In this document: in pieces, positions 28,504 through 37,356 of the stretch
Layout of the letters: every line of letters starts with the position of its first letter
Position numbering within the stretch: position 1 is the first letter of the stretch
NCBI GenBank assembly: GCA_900102115.1
Contig: FNAW01000004.1
Location: 372,001-436,000 of the forward strand
Source: Blastococcus fimeti
Lineage (GTDB): Bacteria > Actinomycetota > Actinomycetes > Mycobacteriales > Geodermatophilaceae
Length of the DNA stretch: 64,000 nt
Reading direction: 5' to 3'
The notes under the pieces: model-generated
What the model was told of the DNA's origin: nothing
Database searches by the model: none
What the model saw: only the letters and a program-made list of their open reading frames with translations
Translations under genes and position numbers: made by a program

Positions 28504-30045
28504 GTGGGCGCCGTGCCGGTCCCGGAGGTCGTGTGGTCCGCGGTCGAGGAGCGGGCCCGGAGCGTCGGGCCCGACGCCGTGTCGAGGACGGGCGACGACA
28601 GTCTCCGGGTGCGCGGCCTCACCGGCGACTCCCGCACGGTGGTGCCCGGCTGCCTCTTCGCCTGCATCCCGGGGGCGACGAGCGACGGCCACCGCTACGC
28701 CGCCGCCGCGGCCGCAGCAGGAGCCGCGGCGCTGCTCGTCGAGCATCCCGTCCCGGTGGGCCTCCCCCAGCTGGTCGTGCCCTCGGTCCGTGCCGTCCTG
28801 GGACCGGTCGGCGCGCTGCTCGCCGGAGATCCCTCGGCCGCGCTGCGCCTCGTCGGGGTGACCGGCAGCAACGGCAAGACGACCACCAGCACGCTCGTCC
28901 ACGGCGTCCTCGACGCCGCCGGTCAGCGGTCCGGGGTCGTGACCACGCTGGGCGCCCGCCTCGGGGGCCGGCTGCGCGAGACGGCGCTGACCACGCCCGA
29001 GGCGCCGGAGCTGCAGGCCGCTCTCCGCTGGATGCTCGACCAGGGTGCGCGGAGCGCGGTCGTCGAGGCCTCGTCGATCGCGCTGGACATGGGCCGGCTG
29101 GACGGCCTGGCGTTCGAGCTCGCCGTGTTCACCGGCTTCGAGGAGGACCACCTCGACCACCACGGCACCGTCGAGCACTACTGGGCGAGCAAGGCGCGGC
29201 TCTTCGAGCCGGGCCGCGCGGCCGCAGGCGTCGTGGTCGTCGACGACCCCTGGGGACGGCGGCTGGCCGATCAGGCGGCCATCCCCGTCACGCGGGTGGG
29301 CACCTCCGCGGATGCGGACGTCCGCGTGGCCGGCTGGCGCAGCGGCAGCGGCGGCACCGAGGTGCTGATCGCGGACGCGGACGGCGTGCACCTCGTGCGC
29401 ACGGCGCTGGTGGGCCGGATGCACGTCACGAACATCGCCGCCGCGTGGGCCGCGGGCCGGCGGCTCGGCGTGCCCGCGCCGGACGTGACCGCCGGGCTGG
29501 CCGCGGCGCCCCCGCCCCGCGGGCGCAACACCGTCCTGCGCGCCCCCGGTGCTCCGCTCGTCGTCGTCGACTACGCGCACACGCCGAAGGCGCTCGACCT
29601 CGCGCTCGAGACCGCCCGTGGGCTCGCCGCACCGGAGGGGCGGGTGCACCTCGTCCTGGGCGCCCGCGGCCGGCGTGACCGCTACAAGCGGCAGGGGCTC
29701 GGCGCCGCCGCGCGGGCTGCCGACGCGGTGTGGCTCACGAACGAGGGCAGCCACGGGGAGGACCCCGCCGCGATCGTCGCCGACCTGCGCCTGGGGCTGC
29801 TCGGCGGGCTGTCCGAGGTGCGCACCGTCCTCGACCGCGGGACGGCGATCCACCACGCCGTGGCCGCTGCCGGCCCGGGCGACGTCGTCCTGATCGTGGG
29901 CCGGGGCCACGAGACGCGACTCCAGGACACGGTCGACCCCCGGGGCGCCGTCCACTTCGACGACGCCGAGGTGGCCCGGGCCGCCCAGCTCGGTGGATCC
30001 GCCGAGAGCTCGCGCCTGTTCGACGGAGCGGCCCGCGCCTCCTGA
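28504..30045 (+). CDS. MurE-like Mur ligase with altered third-substrate motif
   Basis: 513 residues with all three Mur ligase domains. The UDP-MurNAc-binding start (FACIPGATSDGHRY), P-loop GVTGSNGKTTT (118-128), DHLDHHGT, carbamylated lysine region ASKARLF (K230), VDYAHTPKAL and the C-terminal VGRGHE are present. The DNPR motif that holds diaminopimelate in MurE is replaced by EGSH (414-417) within TNEGSHGEDP. The usual GGDRD is GRRDRY. So it is probably an ATP-dependent amide ligase that adds something other than diaminopimelate. No other division-cluster gene is near. GTG start; no clear ribosome site. It is divergent from the reductase-like gene. Confidence 0.88.
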   Translation: MGAVPVPEVVWSAVEERARSVGPDAVSRTGDDSLRVRGLTGDSRTVVPGCLFACIPGATSDGHRYAAAAAAAGAAALLVEHPVPVGLPQLVVPSVRAVLGPVGALLAGDPSAALRLVGVTGSNGKTTTSTLVHGVLDAAGQRSGVVTTLGARLGGRLRETALTTPEAPELQAALRWMLDQGARSAVVEASSIALDMGRLDGLAFELAVFTGFEEDHLDHHGTVEHYWASKARLFEPGRAAAGVVVVDDPWGRRLADQAAIPVTRVGTSADADVRVAGWRSGSGGTEVLIADADGVHLVRTALVGRMHVTNIAAAWAAGRRLGVPAPDVTAGLAAAPPPRGRNTVLRAPGAPLVVVDYAHTPKALDLALETARGLAAPEGRVHLVLGARGRRDRYKRQGLGAAARAADAVWLTNEGSHGEDPAAIVADLRLGLLGGLSEVRTVLDRGTAIHHAVAAAGPGDVVLIVGRGHETRLQDTVDPRGAVHFDDAEVARAAQLGGSAESSRLFDGAARAS

Positions 30046-30072
30046 GCGGCCTCCCCGCACCGGGGACCACCC

Positions 30073-30834
30073 TCAGCCCTCGGGAGCGACCTCCATGACC
30101 GAGAAGGCCGCGCCCCAGCGGTCCTCGAGCACGGCGAACCGGCCGAACTCGGTGTCCTCGGCCGGGTGCAGCACCTTCCCGCCGCCGGACTCGACGGTCG
30201 CGACCGCCCCGTCGGTCGAGGACACCCCGAAGCACACCGTCCAGCCCTTGGGCAGCCCGGGCGACACCTCACCCAGCCCGCCCAGCGGGCGATCGCCGGT
30301 GCGGAACGTGGCGTAGGGCGCCATGCCCTCCATCGGGTCCCACTCGAACCCGAACACCGCCGCGTAGAAGCCCTGGGCCGCCTTCGGGTCCTCGACCGCC
30401 GCCTCGTTCCACACGAGCGCCCCCGGCTCGTTGAACCGCTGGACGCCGGTGTGCGTGCCCGACTGCCAGAGCCCGAACGGGTGCCCCTGCGGGTCCAGGG
30501 CGATCACCATCGTCCCTATCGGCCCGACCTCCATCGGCTCGACGACGACGGTGCCGCCCGCCGCCGTGATCCGCTCCGCCGTCGCCGCGGCGTCCTCGGT
30601 CGCGAAGTACGTCGTCCACGAGGGCGGGTCACCCTCGGCCATCAGCGGGCCGAGGCCCGCGACCTGCCGGCCGTCCTTCTCGGCGTTCGAGTAGCCGCCG
30701 TACTCCGGGTCGCCGCCGGTCCAGGTCCAGCCCAGCAGGTCGCCGTAGAAGGCCTTCGCGGCGTCCGGTTCGGCTGCGCCGTAGTCGATCCAGCAGGGGG
30801 TGCCGGCCGGCCAGGCGGTGTCTCGTGTGGGCAT
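30073..30834 (-). CDS. VOC-family (glyoxalase/bleomycin-resistance fold) protein
   Basis: 253 residues with two repeated VOC halves: WIDYGAAEPDAAKAFYGDLL near the start and VWNEAAVEDPKAAQGFYAAV in the middle, each followed by the conserved LDPQGHPFGLW-type or EDRWGAAFSV ending. Actinobacterial proteins of this kind are of unknown substrate. ATG at 30834 is preceded by GAGGAGGAAC, a very strong ribosome site. It converges with the MurE-like gene, leaving 27 bases with a small CCCCG/CGGGG stem. Confidence 0.85.
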   Translation of the reverse strand: MPTRDTAWPAGTPCWIDYGAAEPDAAKAFYGDLLGWTWTGGDPEYGGYSNAEKDGRQVAGLGPLMAEGDPPSWTTYFATEDAAATAERITAAGGTVVVEPMEVGPIGTMVIALDPQGHPFGLWQSGTHTGVQRFNEPGALVWNEAAVEDPKAAQGFYAAVFGFEWDPMEGMAPYATFRTGDRPLGGLGEVSPGLPKGWTVCFGVSSTDGAVATVESGGGKVLHPAEDTEFGRFAVLEDRWGAAFSVMEVAPEG

Positions 30835-30908
30835 CTCGTTCCTCCTCCTCGGGATGTGAGGACGGTCACGATGCCACCGGGGTCCGACAGAATGCGGGCC
30901 CGCCGTCG

Positions 30909-32003
30909 TCAGGCCGCCAGCGACCGCGCTCCCAGCAGCGGGAGCACCTCCTCGCCCACCCGCCAGGCCTCCTCGAGGTGCGGGTAGCCGGAGAGGACGA
31001 ACTCGTCGAACCCGAGGGCGGCGTACTCCTCGATCCGTTCCGCGACCTGCTCGTGGCTGCCGACCAGCGCGGTGGCGGCGCCCTCGCGGACCAGGCCGAT
31101 GCCGGCCCACAGGTTCGGTGCCACCTCGAGCGACCGGGCCGTCCCGGTGGCGGCACCGCCGTGCAGCGAGGCCATCCGGGCCTGGCCCACCGAGTCCATG
31201 CGGGCGAAGCGCGCCTGCGTCGCGGCGACCGCCTCCGGCGACATCCCGGCGAGCATCCGGTCGGCGACGCCCCAGGCCTCCTCGGCGGTGTCCCGGCTCA
31301 GCACGTGCAGCCGGATGCCGAAGCGGACCTCGCGCCCGGCAGCCGCCGCCTTCTCACGCACCCGGTCCACCCGCTCGCCCACCTGTGACGGCGGCTCGCC
31401 CCAGGTCAGGTAGGTGTCGACCAGTCGCGCGGTGACGTCCTCGGCCGGGGCGGAGGCCCCGCCCAGGTAGATCGGCGGCAGCGGAGCCGGGGCGGCCAGG
31501 CCGGCGCCCTCGACCTGCACGTGCTCCCCGGCGAAGTCGAACGGCTGCCCCTCGAAGCTGCGCCGGAACACCTCGAGGAACTCGCCGGTGCGGGCGTACC
31601 GCGCGTCGTGGTCCAGGAAGTCCCCGTAGGCCCGCTGCTCCACCGGGTCGCCTCCGGTGACCACGTTGATCCGCAGCCGGTTCCCGCTGAGCGCCTGGAA
31701 GGTGGCCGCCTGCTGGGCGACCAGCGTCGGCAGCGCGAAGCCCGGCCGCAGCGCGATCAGGAACTCCAGCCGGTCGGTCAGCGCCGCGAGCGCGGAGCAG
31801 ACGATCCATGGATCCGGGCACCCCGCGCCCACCGGCGTGAGCACCCCGGTGAAGCCGGACTGCTCGGCGGCGCGGGCGACGTCGCCGAGGTACCGCAGCG
31901 TCGCGGGGCGGCGCAGCGCCGTCCCCGCCGTGCCCGTGACCGTGGTCGCGGGGGCGGCGTCGTGGCCGTCGCCGCGGGTGGGCAGGAACCAGTGGAACTG
32001 CAT
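30909..32003 (-). CDS. ssuD: SsuD-type LLM flavin-dependent alkanesulfonate monooxygenase
   Basis: 364 residues. The N-terminus MQFHWFLPTRGDG and the stretch ALRPGFALPTLVAQQ resemble alkanesulfonate monooxygenase, which uses FMNH2 to release sulfite. INVVTGGDPVEQRAYGDFL and IYLGGAS are conserved in the family. No ssuABC transporter or reductase gene is adjacent, so substrate and reductase are uncertain. ATG at 32003 is chosen over a longer frame because GAGGT precedes it. A -10-like TATGGT lies on the minus strand near 32043-32048. Confidence 0.85.
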   Translation of the reverse strand: MQFHWFLPTRGDGHDAAPATTVTGTAGTALRRPATLRYLGDVARAAEQSGFTGVLTPVGAGCPDPWIVCSALAALTDRLEFLIALRPGFALPTLVAQQAATFQALSGNRLRINVVTGGDPVEQRAYGDFLDHDARYARTGEFLEVFRRSFEGQPFDFAGEHVQVEGAGLAAPAPLPPIYLGGASAPAEDVTARLVDTYLTWGEPPSQVGERVDRVREKAAAAGREVRFGIRLHVLSRDTAEEAWGVADRMLAGMSPEAVAATQARFARMDSVGQARMASLHGGAATGTARSLEVAPNLWAGIGLVREGAATALVGSHEQVAERIEEYAALGFDEFVLSGYPHLEEAWRVGEEVLPLLGARSLAA

Positions 32004-32076
32004 CGGGACCTCACGGGCGTCGGGACGGCGAGGCTGCAGCAAACCATACCAATCCGGTGCGCTTACGCGGGATGGA

Positions 32077-34086
32077 TCAGAACCGCCCGCCGCCGGACCC
32101 TCCGCCGCCGAAACCGCCACCCCCGCCGCCGCCACCGCCGAAGCCGCCGCCGCCGCCGAAGCCGCCCCCGCCGCCGAAGCCACCGCCACGGCCACCGCCA
32201 CCGCTGAGCCCGCCGGCCAGGATCCCGCCGAGCACCAGGCTGCCGAGGTCGACACCGCCGCGGCGGTAGCCGCCGCCGTAGCCGCCCCCGATCCCGCCGG
32301 GGCCGCCGCCGTAGCCGCCGCCCCAGCCCTGCACGTCGTCCTGCGCCCGCTCCAGCGCCGAGCGCGCCAGCGAGGTCGCCTGGTGCGCCTCCTGCAGCGC
32401 CGCCACCGGCTCGTCGCGCCCGCGGTCCACAGCGGCGTCGAGGTGCCGCTGCGCCTCGGCCAGCCGGGTGCGCGCCTCGGCGCCCACCGCGCCCCGTCGG
32501 GTGGCGATGAAGTCGCGGGCCGAGGCGATCTCCGACCGTGCGGTCGTCACCGCCTGGTCCAGGGCCGCCGCTGCCCGGCGCACCTGGGTCTGCTGGTCGC
32601 GGGCCACGGCGAGCGCCTGCTCCAGGGCGATGTCGGCCTCCTCGAGCTGGCGCAGCGCACCCAGCGGGTCCGGCCGCTCGCCGCCGAGCAGGCCGTCGGC
32701 CGTGGTCAGCGCCGCCTCCGCGCGGGAGATCTGCGGGCGCAGACCGCTCCGGTCACCCGACGCCGTCAGCGCCCGGGCCTCCGCGAGGTCCTTCTCCGTC
32801 TCGGCGCGGACAGCGGCGACGCGGCCCCCGGCGGCCTCCAGGTCGTCGCCGAGCCGTCCGACGGCGTCGAGCAGCGTCGTGGTCTGCGCGACCGCGTCCT
32901 CGGCCGCGCGGATGTCGCCGACGGCCTCCCCGGTGCGCCCGGCGCCCAGCGCGTCCAGCGCCTCGTTGACCTCCGCCTCGGCCGCGGTCAGCCGGGCCCG
33001 CGCCTCGGTCACGTTGTCGCGGACCGGCGCGAGGGCGGTGTCGGCGAACCGCCCCGTCAGTCCGGCCAGCCGCTGCTCCTCCTGCGGGATACGCGCACGG
33101 AGCTCGGCGATCCGCGGCGCCAGCGCCTCGAGCACCTGGGGTGCGGTGTTCTCGAGGTCGCGCAGCTGCGCGAACGCCGTGGCCTGCTCGTCCAGCCGGG
33201 CCGCGGCGGCCTGGGTCAGCGCCAGCATCTCGCCGAGCATCTGGCGGGTCGTCGGCTCGTCCTCCGGCACGTCGTCGTCCAGTTGCTGGCGCAGCGTGAA
33301 GGCGCGGGAGAGCTCGTCGCGCGAGGTGGCCAGGGCCTTGTCGAAGCCGGCCACGGCCTGGTCGCCGTACTGCGAGCGGGCGTAGTCGAGGTCCAGCTGC
33401 GAGGTCTTCATCGCCTCGTCCAGCTCCAGCAGCGCGGTGCTCGCCCGGAACTGCAGCTTCTCCGTCGTCTCGCCCTCGAAGGGGTCGACCTTCTCGATCC
33501 GCGCCACCGGAGGCAGCGCCGCGCGCTCCTTCTTCCGGCGGTTGCGCATGACCAGGTACGCGCCGCCCCCGACGACGGCGATCCCGCCCAGCAGCAGCAG
33601 CGCGTCCCCGCCGCCGGAACCGCCCTCGCCCGGGGCCTCGCCGGTGCGCAGGATGTCGGCGAACGCGACGACGCCGGCCTCCCAGTTCTCGTCCCCGAAC
33701 TCCGGCTCCACGGCCTGCCCGGCGAGCCGGTCGACCTCGTCCGAGGTCAGCTGGCTGCCGTTGGCGAGCACGTAGTCGTAGATGCCGTCGTCGACGGCCA
33801 CGGCGAGCATCGCGTCCCCGCCGCCGAGCCCGGAGAGCTCGCCGACCTGCAGCATCCAGTCGTCGGAGTCCACGCCGTCGAAGGTGTCCACGAAGACGAC
33901 GAACAGCTGGGTGCCGTCCGCGGACTGCAGCTCGTCGAGGGCGGACTCGATCTCCGACTCACCGCCCAGCACGCCGGCCTCGTCGACGATCTGGTCGTCC
34001 AGCCGGAAGGGCTCCTCGGCCAGCGCGGGGGCCGCGGCGAGGGAGAGCAGGGCGGATGCGCCCAGGACCACGAACAGCCGGCGCAC
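32077..34086 (-). CDS. TPM-domain membrane-anchored protein with Gly-rich tail
   Basis: 669 residues. A signal peptide (about 1-23, SLAAAPALA) is followed by a TPM domain (27-150, LFVVFVDTFDGVDSDDW), a Gly/Ser linker and one membrane helix (about 168-186). A long helical, Arg/Ala-rich coiled-coil region (about 210-610) follows. The last about 60 residues are almost pure glycine and phenylalanine (SGGGRF end), a hallmark of this family. TPM proteins are implicated in membrane protein turnover or stress. The GTG at 34086 has a perfect AGGAGGT ribosome site. Confidence 0.85.
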   Translation of the reverse strand: MRRLFVVLGASALLSLAAAPALAEEPFRLDDQIVDEAGVLGGESEIESALDELQSADGTQLFVVFVDTFDGVDSDDWMLQVGELSGLGGGDAMLAVAVDDGIYDYVLANGSQLTSDEVDRLAGQAVEPEFGDENWEAGVVAFADILRTGEAPGEGGSGGGDALLLLGGIAVVGGGAYLVMRNRRKKERAALPPVARIEKVDPFEGETTEKLQFRASTALLELDEAMKTSQLDLDYARSQYGDQAVAGFDKALATSRDELSRAFTLRQQLDDDVPEDEPTTRQMLGEMLALTQAAAARLDEQATAFAQLRDLENTAPQVLEALAPRIAELRARIPQEEQRLAGLTGRFADTALAPVRDNVTEARARLTAAEAEVNEALDALGAGRTGEAVGDIRAAEDAVAQTTTLLDAVGRLGDDLEAAGGRVAAVRAETEKDLAEARALTASGDRSGLRPQISRAEAALTTADGLLGGERPDPLGALRQLEEADIALEQALAVARDQQTQVRRAAAALDQAVTTARSEIASARDFIATRRGAVGAEARTRLAEAQRHLDAAVDRGRDEPVAALQEAHQATSLARSALERAQDDVQGWGGGYGGGPGGIGGGYGGGYRRGGVDLGSLVLGGILAGGLSGGGGRGGGFGGGGGFGGGGGFGGGGGGGGGFGGGGSGGGRF

Positions 34087-34202
34087 GGCTACCTCCTGAG
34101 CGATTCGGTTCGGGTGATCGACAGTACCGACGGGACGAGGGGTCCGGCGCCCAGCCTGTGGGTAGGGGCGCCGGACATCCCGACCACCGCCGAGGAGCAC
34201 CC

Positions 34203-34595
34203 GTGGCCCAGCACGACCGGAAACAGGCAGCCGGCCGGATCCCCGCCGCCGAGCTGCCCCCGGGCGCCGTCCGCCGCTCGGGCGACTGTGCCGTGGGCAA
34301 CCGCGGCCCCCGCCCCGACGGCGAGGACCGCTTCTTCGCCGTCTCGCGCCGCTGCCGTCACCAGCTCGCCGACCTGTCCGAGGGCACCGTGGACGCCGAC
34401 GGCTGCCTGGTCTGCCCCTGGCACCAGAGCCGCTACGACGTGCGCACCGGCGAGATGGTCGAGGGACCGCGCGGCTTCCTCGGCTACCACGGGCCGACGC
34501 CGGGCTACACGCAGCTGGTCCGGCTGCTCGGCTCGGTGGCCCGGCTGCGGGTGCGCCGGGCCCGCCGCGACGGCGACGACGTCGTCCTGGAGTGA
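34203..34595 (+). CDS. Small Rieske [2Fe-2S] protein
   Basis: 130 residues. The cluster ligands are C51-R-H53 (CRHQ) and C71-P-W-H74 (CPWHQ), the full Rieske pair. There is no signal peptide or membrane segment, so it is a cytoplasmic ferredoxin-like electron carrier, probably for an oxygenase encoded elsewhere. GTG at 34203 is preceded by GAGGAG. It converges with the ABC-ATPase gene with only 4 bases between stops. Confidence 0.9.
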   Translation: MAQHDRKQAAGRIPAAELPPGAVRRSGDCAVGNRGPRPDGEDRFFAVSRRCRHQLADLSEGTVDADGCLVCPWHQSRYDVRTGEMVEGPRGFLGYHGPTPGYTQLVRLLGSVARLRVRRARRDGDDVVLE

Positions 34596-34599
34596 GGGG

Positions 34600-36294
34600 T
34601 CAGCGCAGGCGGTCCCACTGGGCGCGGCGGCGCGCCTGCTCGTCGGGGTCCGGCACGGGCAGCGAGGCCAGCAGGCGCTGCGTGTAGGGGTGCTGCGGCG
34701 CCCCGAGCACCTGCTCGCCGATGCCCTCCTCGACCAGCTCGCCCTTGTAGAGCACCGCGATGCGGTCGGCCAGCAGGTCGACGACGGCGAGGTCGTGGCT
34801 GATGAACAGGCAGGCGAAGCCCAGCTCGCGCTGCAGCTCGTCGAACAGCTCGAGCACCCGCTTCTGCACCGACACGTCGAGCGCCGAGGTGGGCTCGTCG
34901 GCGATCAGCAGCTCCGGGTCCAGCGCCAGCGCGCGAGCGAGGCTGGCCCGCTGCCGCTGACCACCGGAGAGCTCGTGCGGGAAGCGGTCGCCGAAGCTCT
35001 TCGGCAGCTGCACCGCCTCGAGCAGCTCGTCCACCCGGCCGCGGGCCTCCTGCGGATTCTTCGCCCGCTTGTGCACGACCAGCGGCTCGGCGACGGCGTC
35101 GGCGATGGTGAGCAGCGGGTTGAAGCTGGACGCCGGGTCCTGGAAGACGAACCCGATCCGCTCGCGCAGCGGCCGGAACGCCCGCTCCTTCATGCCGTTC
35201 ATCTCGGCGCCGTGCACCGTGAGCGAGCCGCCGGTGACCCTGGTCAGCCCGGCGATGGCCCGGCCGATCGTCGTCTTGCCGCTGCCGCTCTCGCCGACCA
35301 GCCCGAGCACCTCGCCGGGGCGGATCGCGAAGCTGACGCCGTCGACGGCGACGAAGTCGGGCTGGCGCAGCCGGCCCGGGTAGACGATCCGCAGGTCGCG
35401 GGCCTCCACCACCGGCGTCGCCTCCTGCCAGCCGGCGGCCCGGGCGGTGGCCCGGTCGGCCGTCCGGGCGCGCCCCTCCCCGAGGCGCGGCACCGAGCCG
35501 AGCAACTGGCGGGTGTACTCGTCCACCGGCGCGGAGAACAGCGTGCGGACGTCGGCTTGCTCGACGATCCGGCCCTGGTACATGACCGCGACCCGGTCGG
35601 CGAGGTCCGCGACGACGCCCATGTTGTGCGTGATCAGCACGATCGCGGTGCCGAACTCGTCGCGGCAGCGGCGCAGCAGGTCGAGGATCTCGGCCTGCAC
35701 GGTGACGTCCAGGGCCGTCGTGGGCTCGTCGGCGATGATCACGCCGGGGTCCAGTGCCAGCGCCTGGGCGATGACGATGCGCTGCTTCTGCCCGCCGGAG
35801 AACTGGTGCGGGTAGTGGTCGACCCGCTCCTCCGGGTTCGGGATGCCGACCCGGCGCAGGACGTCGATGGCCTTGGCCCGTGCCTCCTTCCTGCTGTAGG
35901 CGCCGTGGGCACGCAGCCCCTCGGCGATCTGCCAGCCGACCGGGAAGACCGGGTTGAGCGCGGTGGAGGGCTCCTGGAACACCATCGCGGCGTCCCGGCC
36001 GCGCACGTCGCCGAGGTCGCGGCGGGAGAGGGTGACGACGTCGTGGGTCTCGTCGCCGTCCTTGCTGGTGAGCAGGATGGCGCCGCGGGTGAGGGCGGTC
36101 TCGGGCAGCAGCCCGAGGATGCTGCGGGCGGTGACGGTCTTCCCGCTGCCGCTCTCCCCCACGATCGCCAGCACCTCGCCGGCGCCGACGGTCAGGGAGA
36201 CGTCGCGGACGGCGTCGACGTCCCCGGCGTCGGTGGCGAAGGTGACCGACAGGTTCTCGATCCCGACGACGTCGCGGGCGGGCGTGGCGGTCAC
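34600..36294 (-). CDS. Fused DppD/DppF-type ABC transporter ATPase
   Basis: 564 residues with two complete peptide/nickel-type ATPase domains on one chain. Walker A is GESGSGKTVT and GESGSGKTTI; signatures are SGGQKQRIV and SGGQRQRAS; Walker B ends DEPTTALD and DEPTSALD. Each domain has the oligopeptide-type C-terminal extension. GTG at 36294 overlaps the permease stop. It energises import by the two permeases encoded upstream. Confidence 0.95.
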   Translation of the reverse strand: MTATPARDVVGIENLSVTFATDAGDVDAVRDVSLTVGAGEVLAIVGESGSGKTVTARSILGLLPETALTRGAILLTSKDGDETHDVVTLSRRDLGDVRGRDAAMVFQEPSTALNPVFPVGWQIAEGLRAHGAYSRKEARAKAIDVLRRVGIPNPEERVDHYPHQFSGGQKQRIVIAQALALDPGVIIADEPTTALDVTVQAEILDLLRRCRDEFGTAIVLITHNMGVVADLADRVAVMYQGRIVEQADVRTLFSAPVDEYTRQLLGSVPRLGEGRARTADRATARAAGWQEATPVVEARDLRIVYPGRLRQPDFVAVDGVSFAIRPGEVLGLVGESGSGKTTIGRAIAGLTRVTGGSLTVHGAEMNGMKERAFRPLRERIGFVFQDPASSFNPLLTIADAVAEPLVVHKRAKNPQEARGRVDELLEAVQLPKSFGDRFPHELSGGQRQRASLARALALDPELLIADEPTSALDVSVQKRVLELFDELQRELGFACLFISHDLAVVDLLADRIAVLYKGELVEEGIGEQVLGAPQHPYTQRLLASLPVPDPDEQARRRAQWDRLR

Positions 36295-37355
36295 AGGGAA
36301 CCCTTCCCGTGGTCGAGGTCGGAGGAGTCCGCAGCGGGGCTGCCCGGCACCACCGAGGTCTCGGCGACGTCGGCCGGCGTGGCCGGGCCGCGCCGCCGGG
36401 TGCGCAGCCGCGGGTCGGCGAGGTCGTTGAGGCTCTCGCCGACCAGCGTCAGGCCCATGACGACGAGCACGATCGCCAGGCCGGGGAACAGCGAGGTCCA
36501 CCAGATGCCGCTGGTGACGTCGGACAGCGCCTTCTGCAGGTCGTAGCCCCACTCCGCGGCGGCGGTCGGCTCGATGCCGAAGCCGAGGAAGCCGAGCCCG
36601 GCCAACGTCAGGATCGCCTCGGAGGCGTTGAGCGTGACGATCAGCGGCAGCGTCCGCGTGGCGTTGCGGAAGACGTGCCGCGTCATGATCCGCCAGTTCG
36701 AGGCGCCGATGACGCGGGCGGACTCGACGTAGGCCTCGGCCTTGATCCGGACCGTCTCCGCCCGGACCACTCTCAGGTACTGCGGTACGAAGATGACCGT
36801 GATCGACAGGGCGGCGGCCATGATGCCGCCCCTGAGGCTGGACTCACCGCCGTTGAGCACGATGCCCACGACGATCGCCAGCAGCAGCGACGGGAAGGCG
36901 TAGATCGCGTCGGCGACGACGACCAGCACGCGGTCCAGCCACCCGCCGAAGTAGCCGGCGACCAGGCCGAGCAGCACGCCGATCACGATCGACATCAGGA
37001 CGGCGGCGACGATGACGTACAGCGCCGTCCGTGTGCCCCAGATGACGCGGGACAGCACGTCGTAGCCGCCGACGGTCGTGCCGAGCCAGTGCTCCGACGA
37101 GGGCGCCTGCTGGGCGCCGAACGAGCCGGCCGCGTCGCGGAGCTGGTTGAACTCGTAGGGCGCCAGCAGCGGCGCGAACAGTGCCGTCAGCAGGAAGATC
37201 CCGGTGAGGATCAGACCGGCGACGAGCATGCCGCGCTGCAGGCCCACGCTCTGCCGCAGCTGCCGGATCACCGGCAGGCCGCGCCAGCCGCGGGGCCGGC
37301 GACCGGCCGCGGGGAGGTCGCCCGGGGCGTCGACGGCGGTGATGGAGGTGGCCAT
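36291..37355 (-). CDS. Peptide/nickel-type ABC transporter permease (DppC-like)
   Basis: 354 residues with six helices, an N-terminal OppC_N segment (about 38-60), and the EAA loop (ESARVIGASNWRIMTRHVF) that docks the ATPase. ATG at 37355 is 1 base after the previous stop. With the preceding permease it forms the membrane channel. Confidence 0.94.
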   Translation of the reverse strand: MATSITAVDAPGDLPAAGRRPRGWRGLPVIRQLRQSVGLQRGMLVAGLILTGIFLLTALFAPLLAPYEFNQLRDAAGSFGAQQAPSSEHWLGTTVGGYDVLSRVIWGTRTALYVIVAAVLMSIVIGVLLGLVAGYFGGWLDRVLVVVADAIYAFPSLLLAIVVGIVLNGGESSLRGGIMAAALSITVIFVPQYLRVVRAETVRIKAEAYVESARVIGASNWRIMTRHVFRNATRTLPLIVTLNASEAILTLAGLGFLGFGIEPTAAAEWGYDLQKALSDVTSGIWWTSLFPGLAIVLVVMGLTLVGESLNDLADPRLRTRRRGPATPADVAETSVVPGSPAADSSDLDHGKGSL

Positions 37356-37356
37356 C

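Noticed and set aside
28504..30045. Ordinary murE of the division cluster
   Set aside because: No murF, mraY or fts genes nearby and the DNPR motif is replaced.
31657..36546. Very long plus-strand open frame of over 1600 codons
   Set aside because: It runs antisense to the SsuD-like, TPM and ABC ATPase genes and has low-complexity Arg/Gly/Val-rich content typical of high-GC shadow frames.
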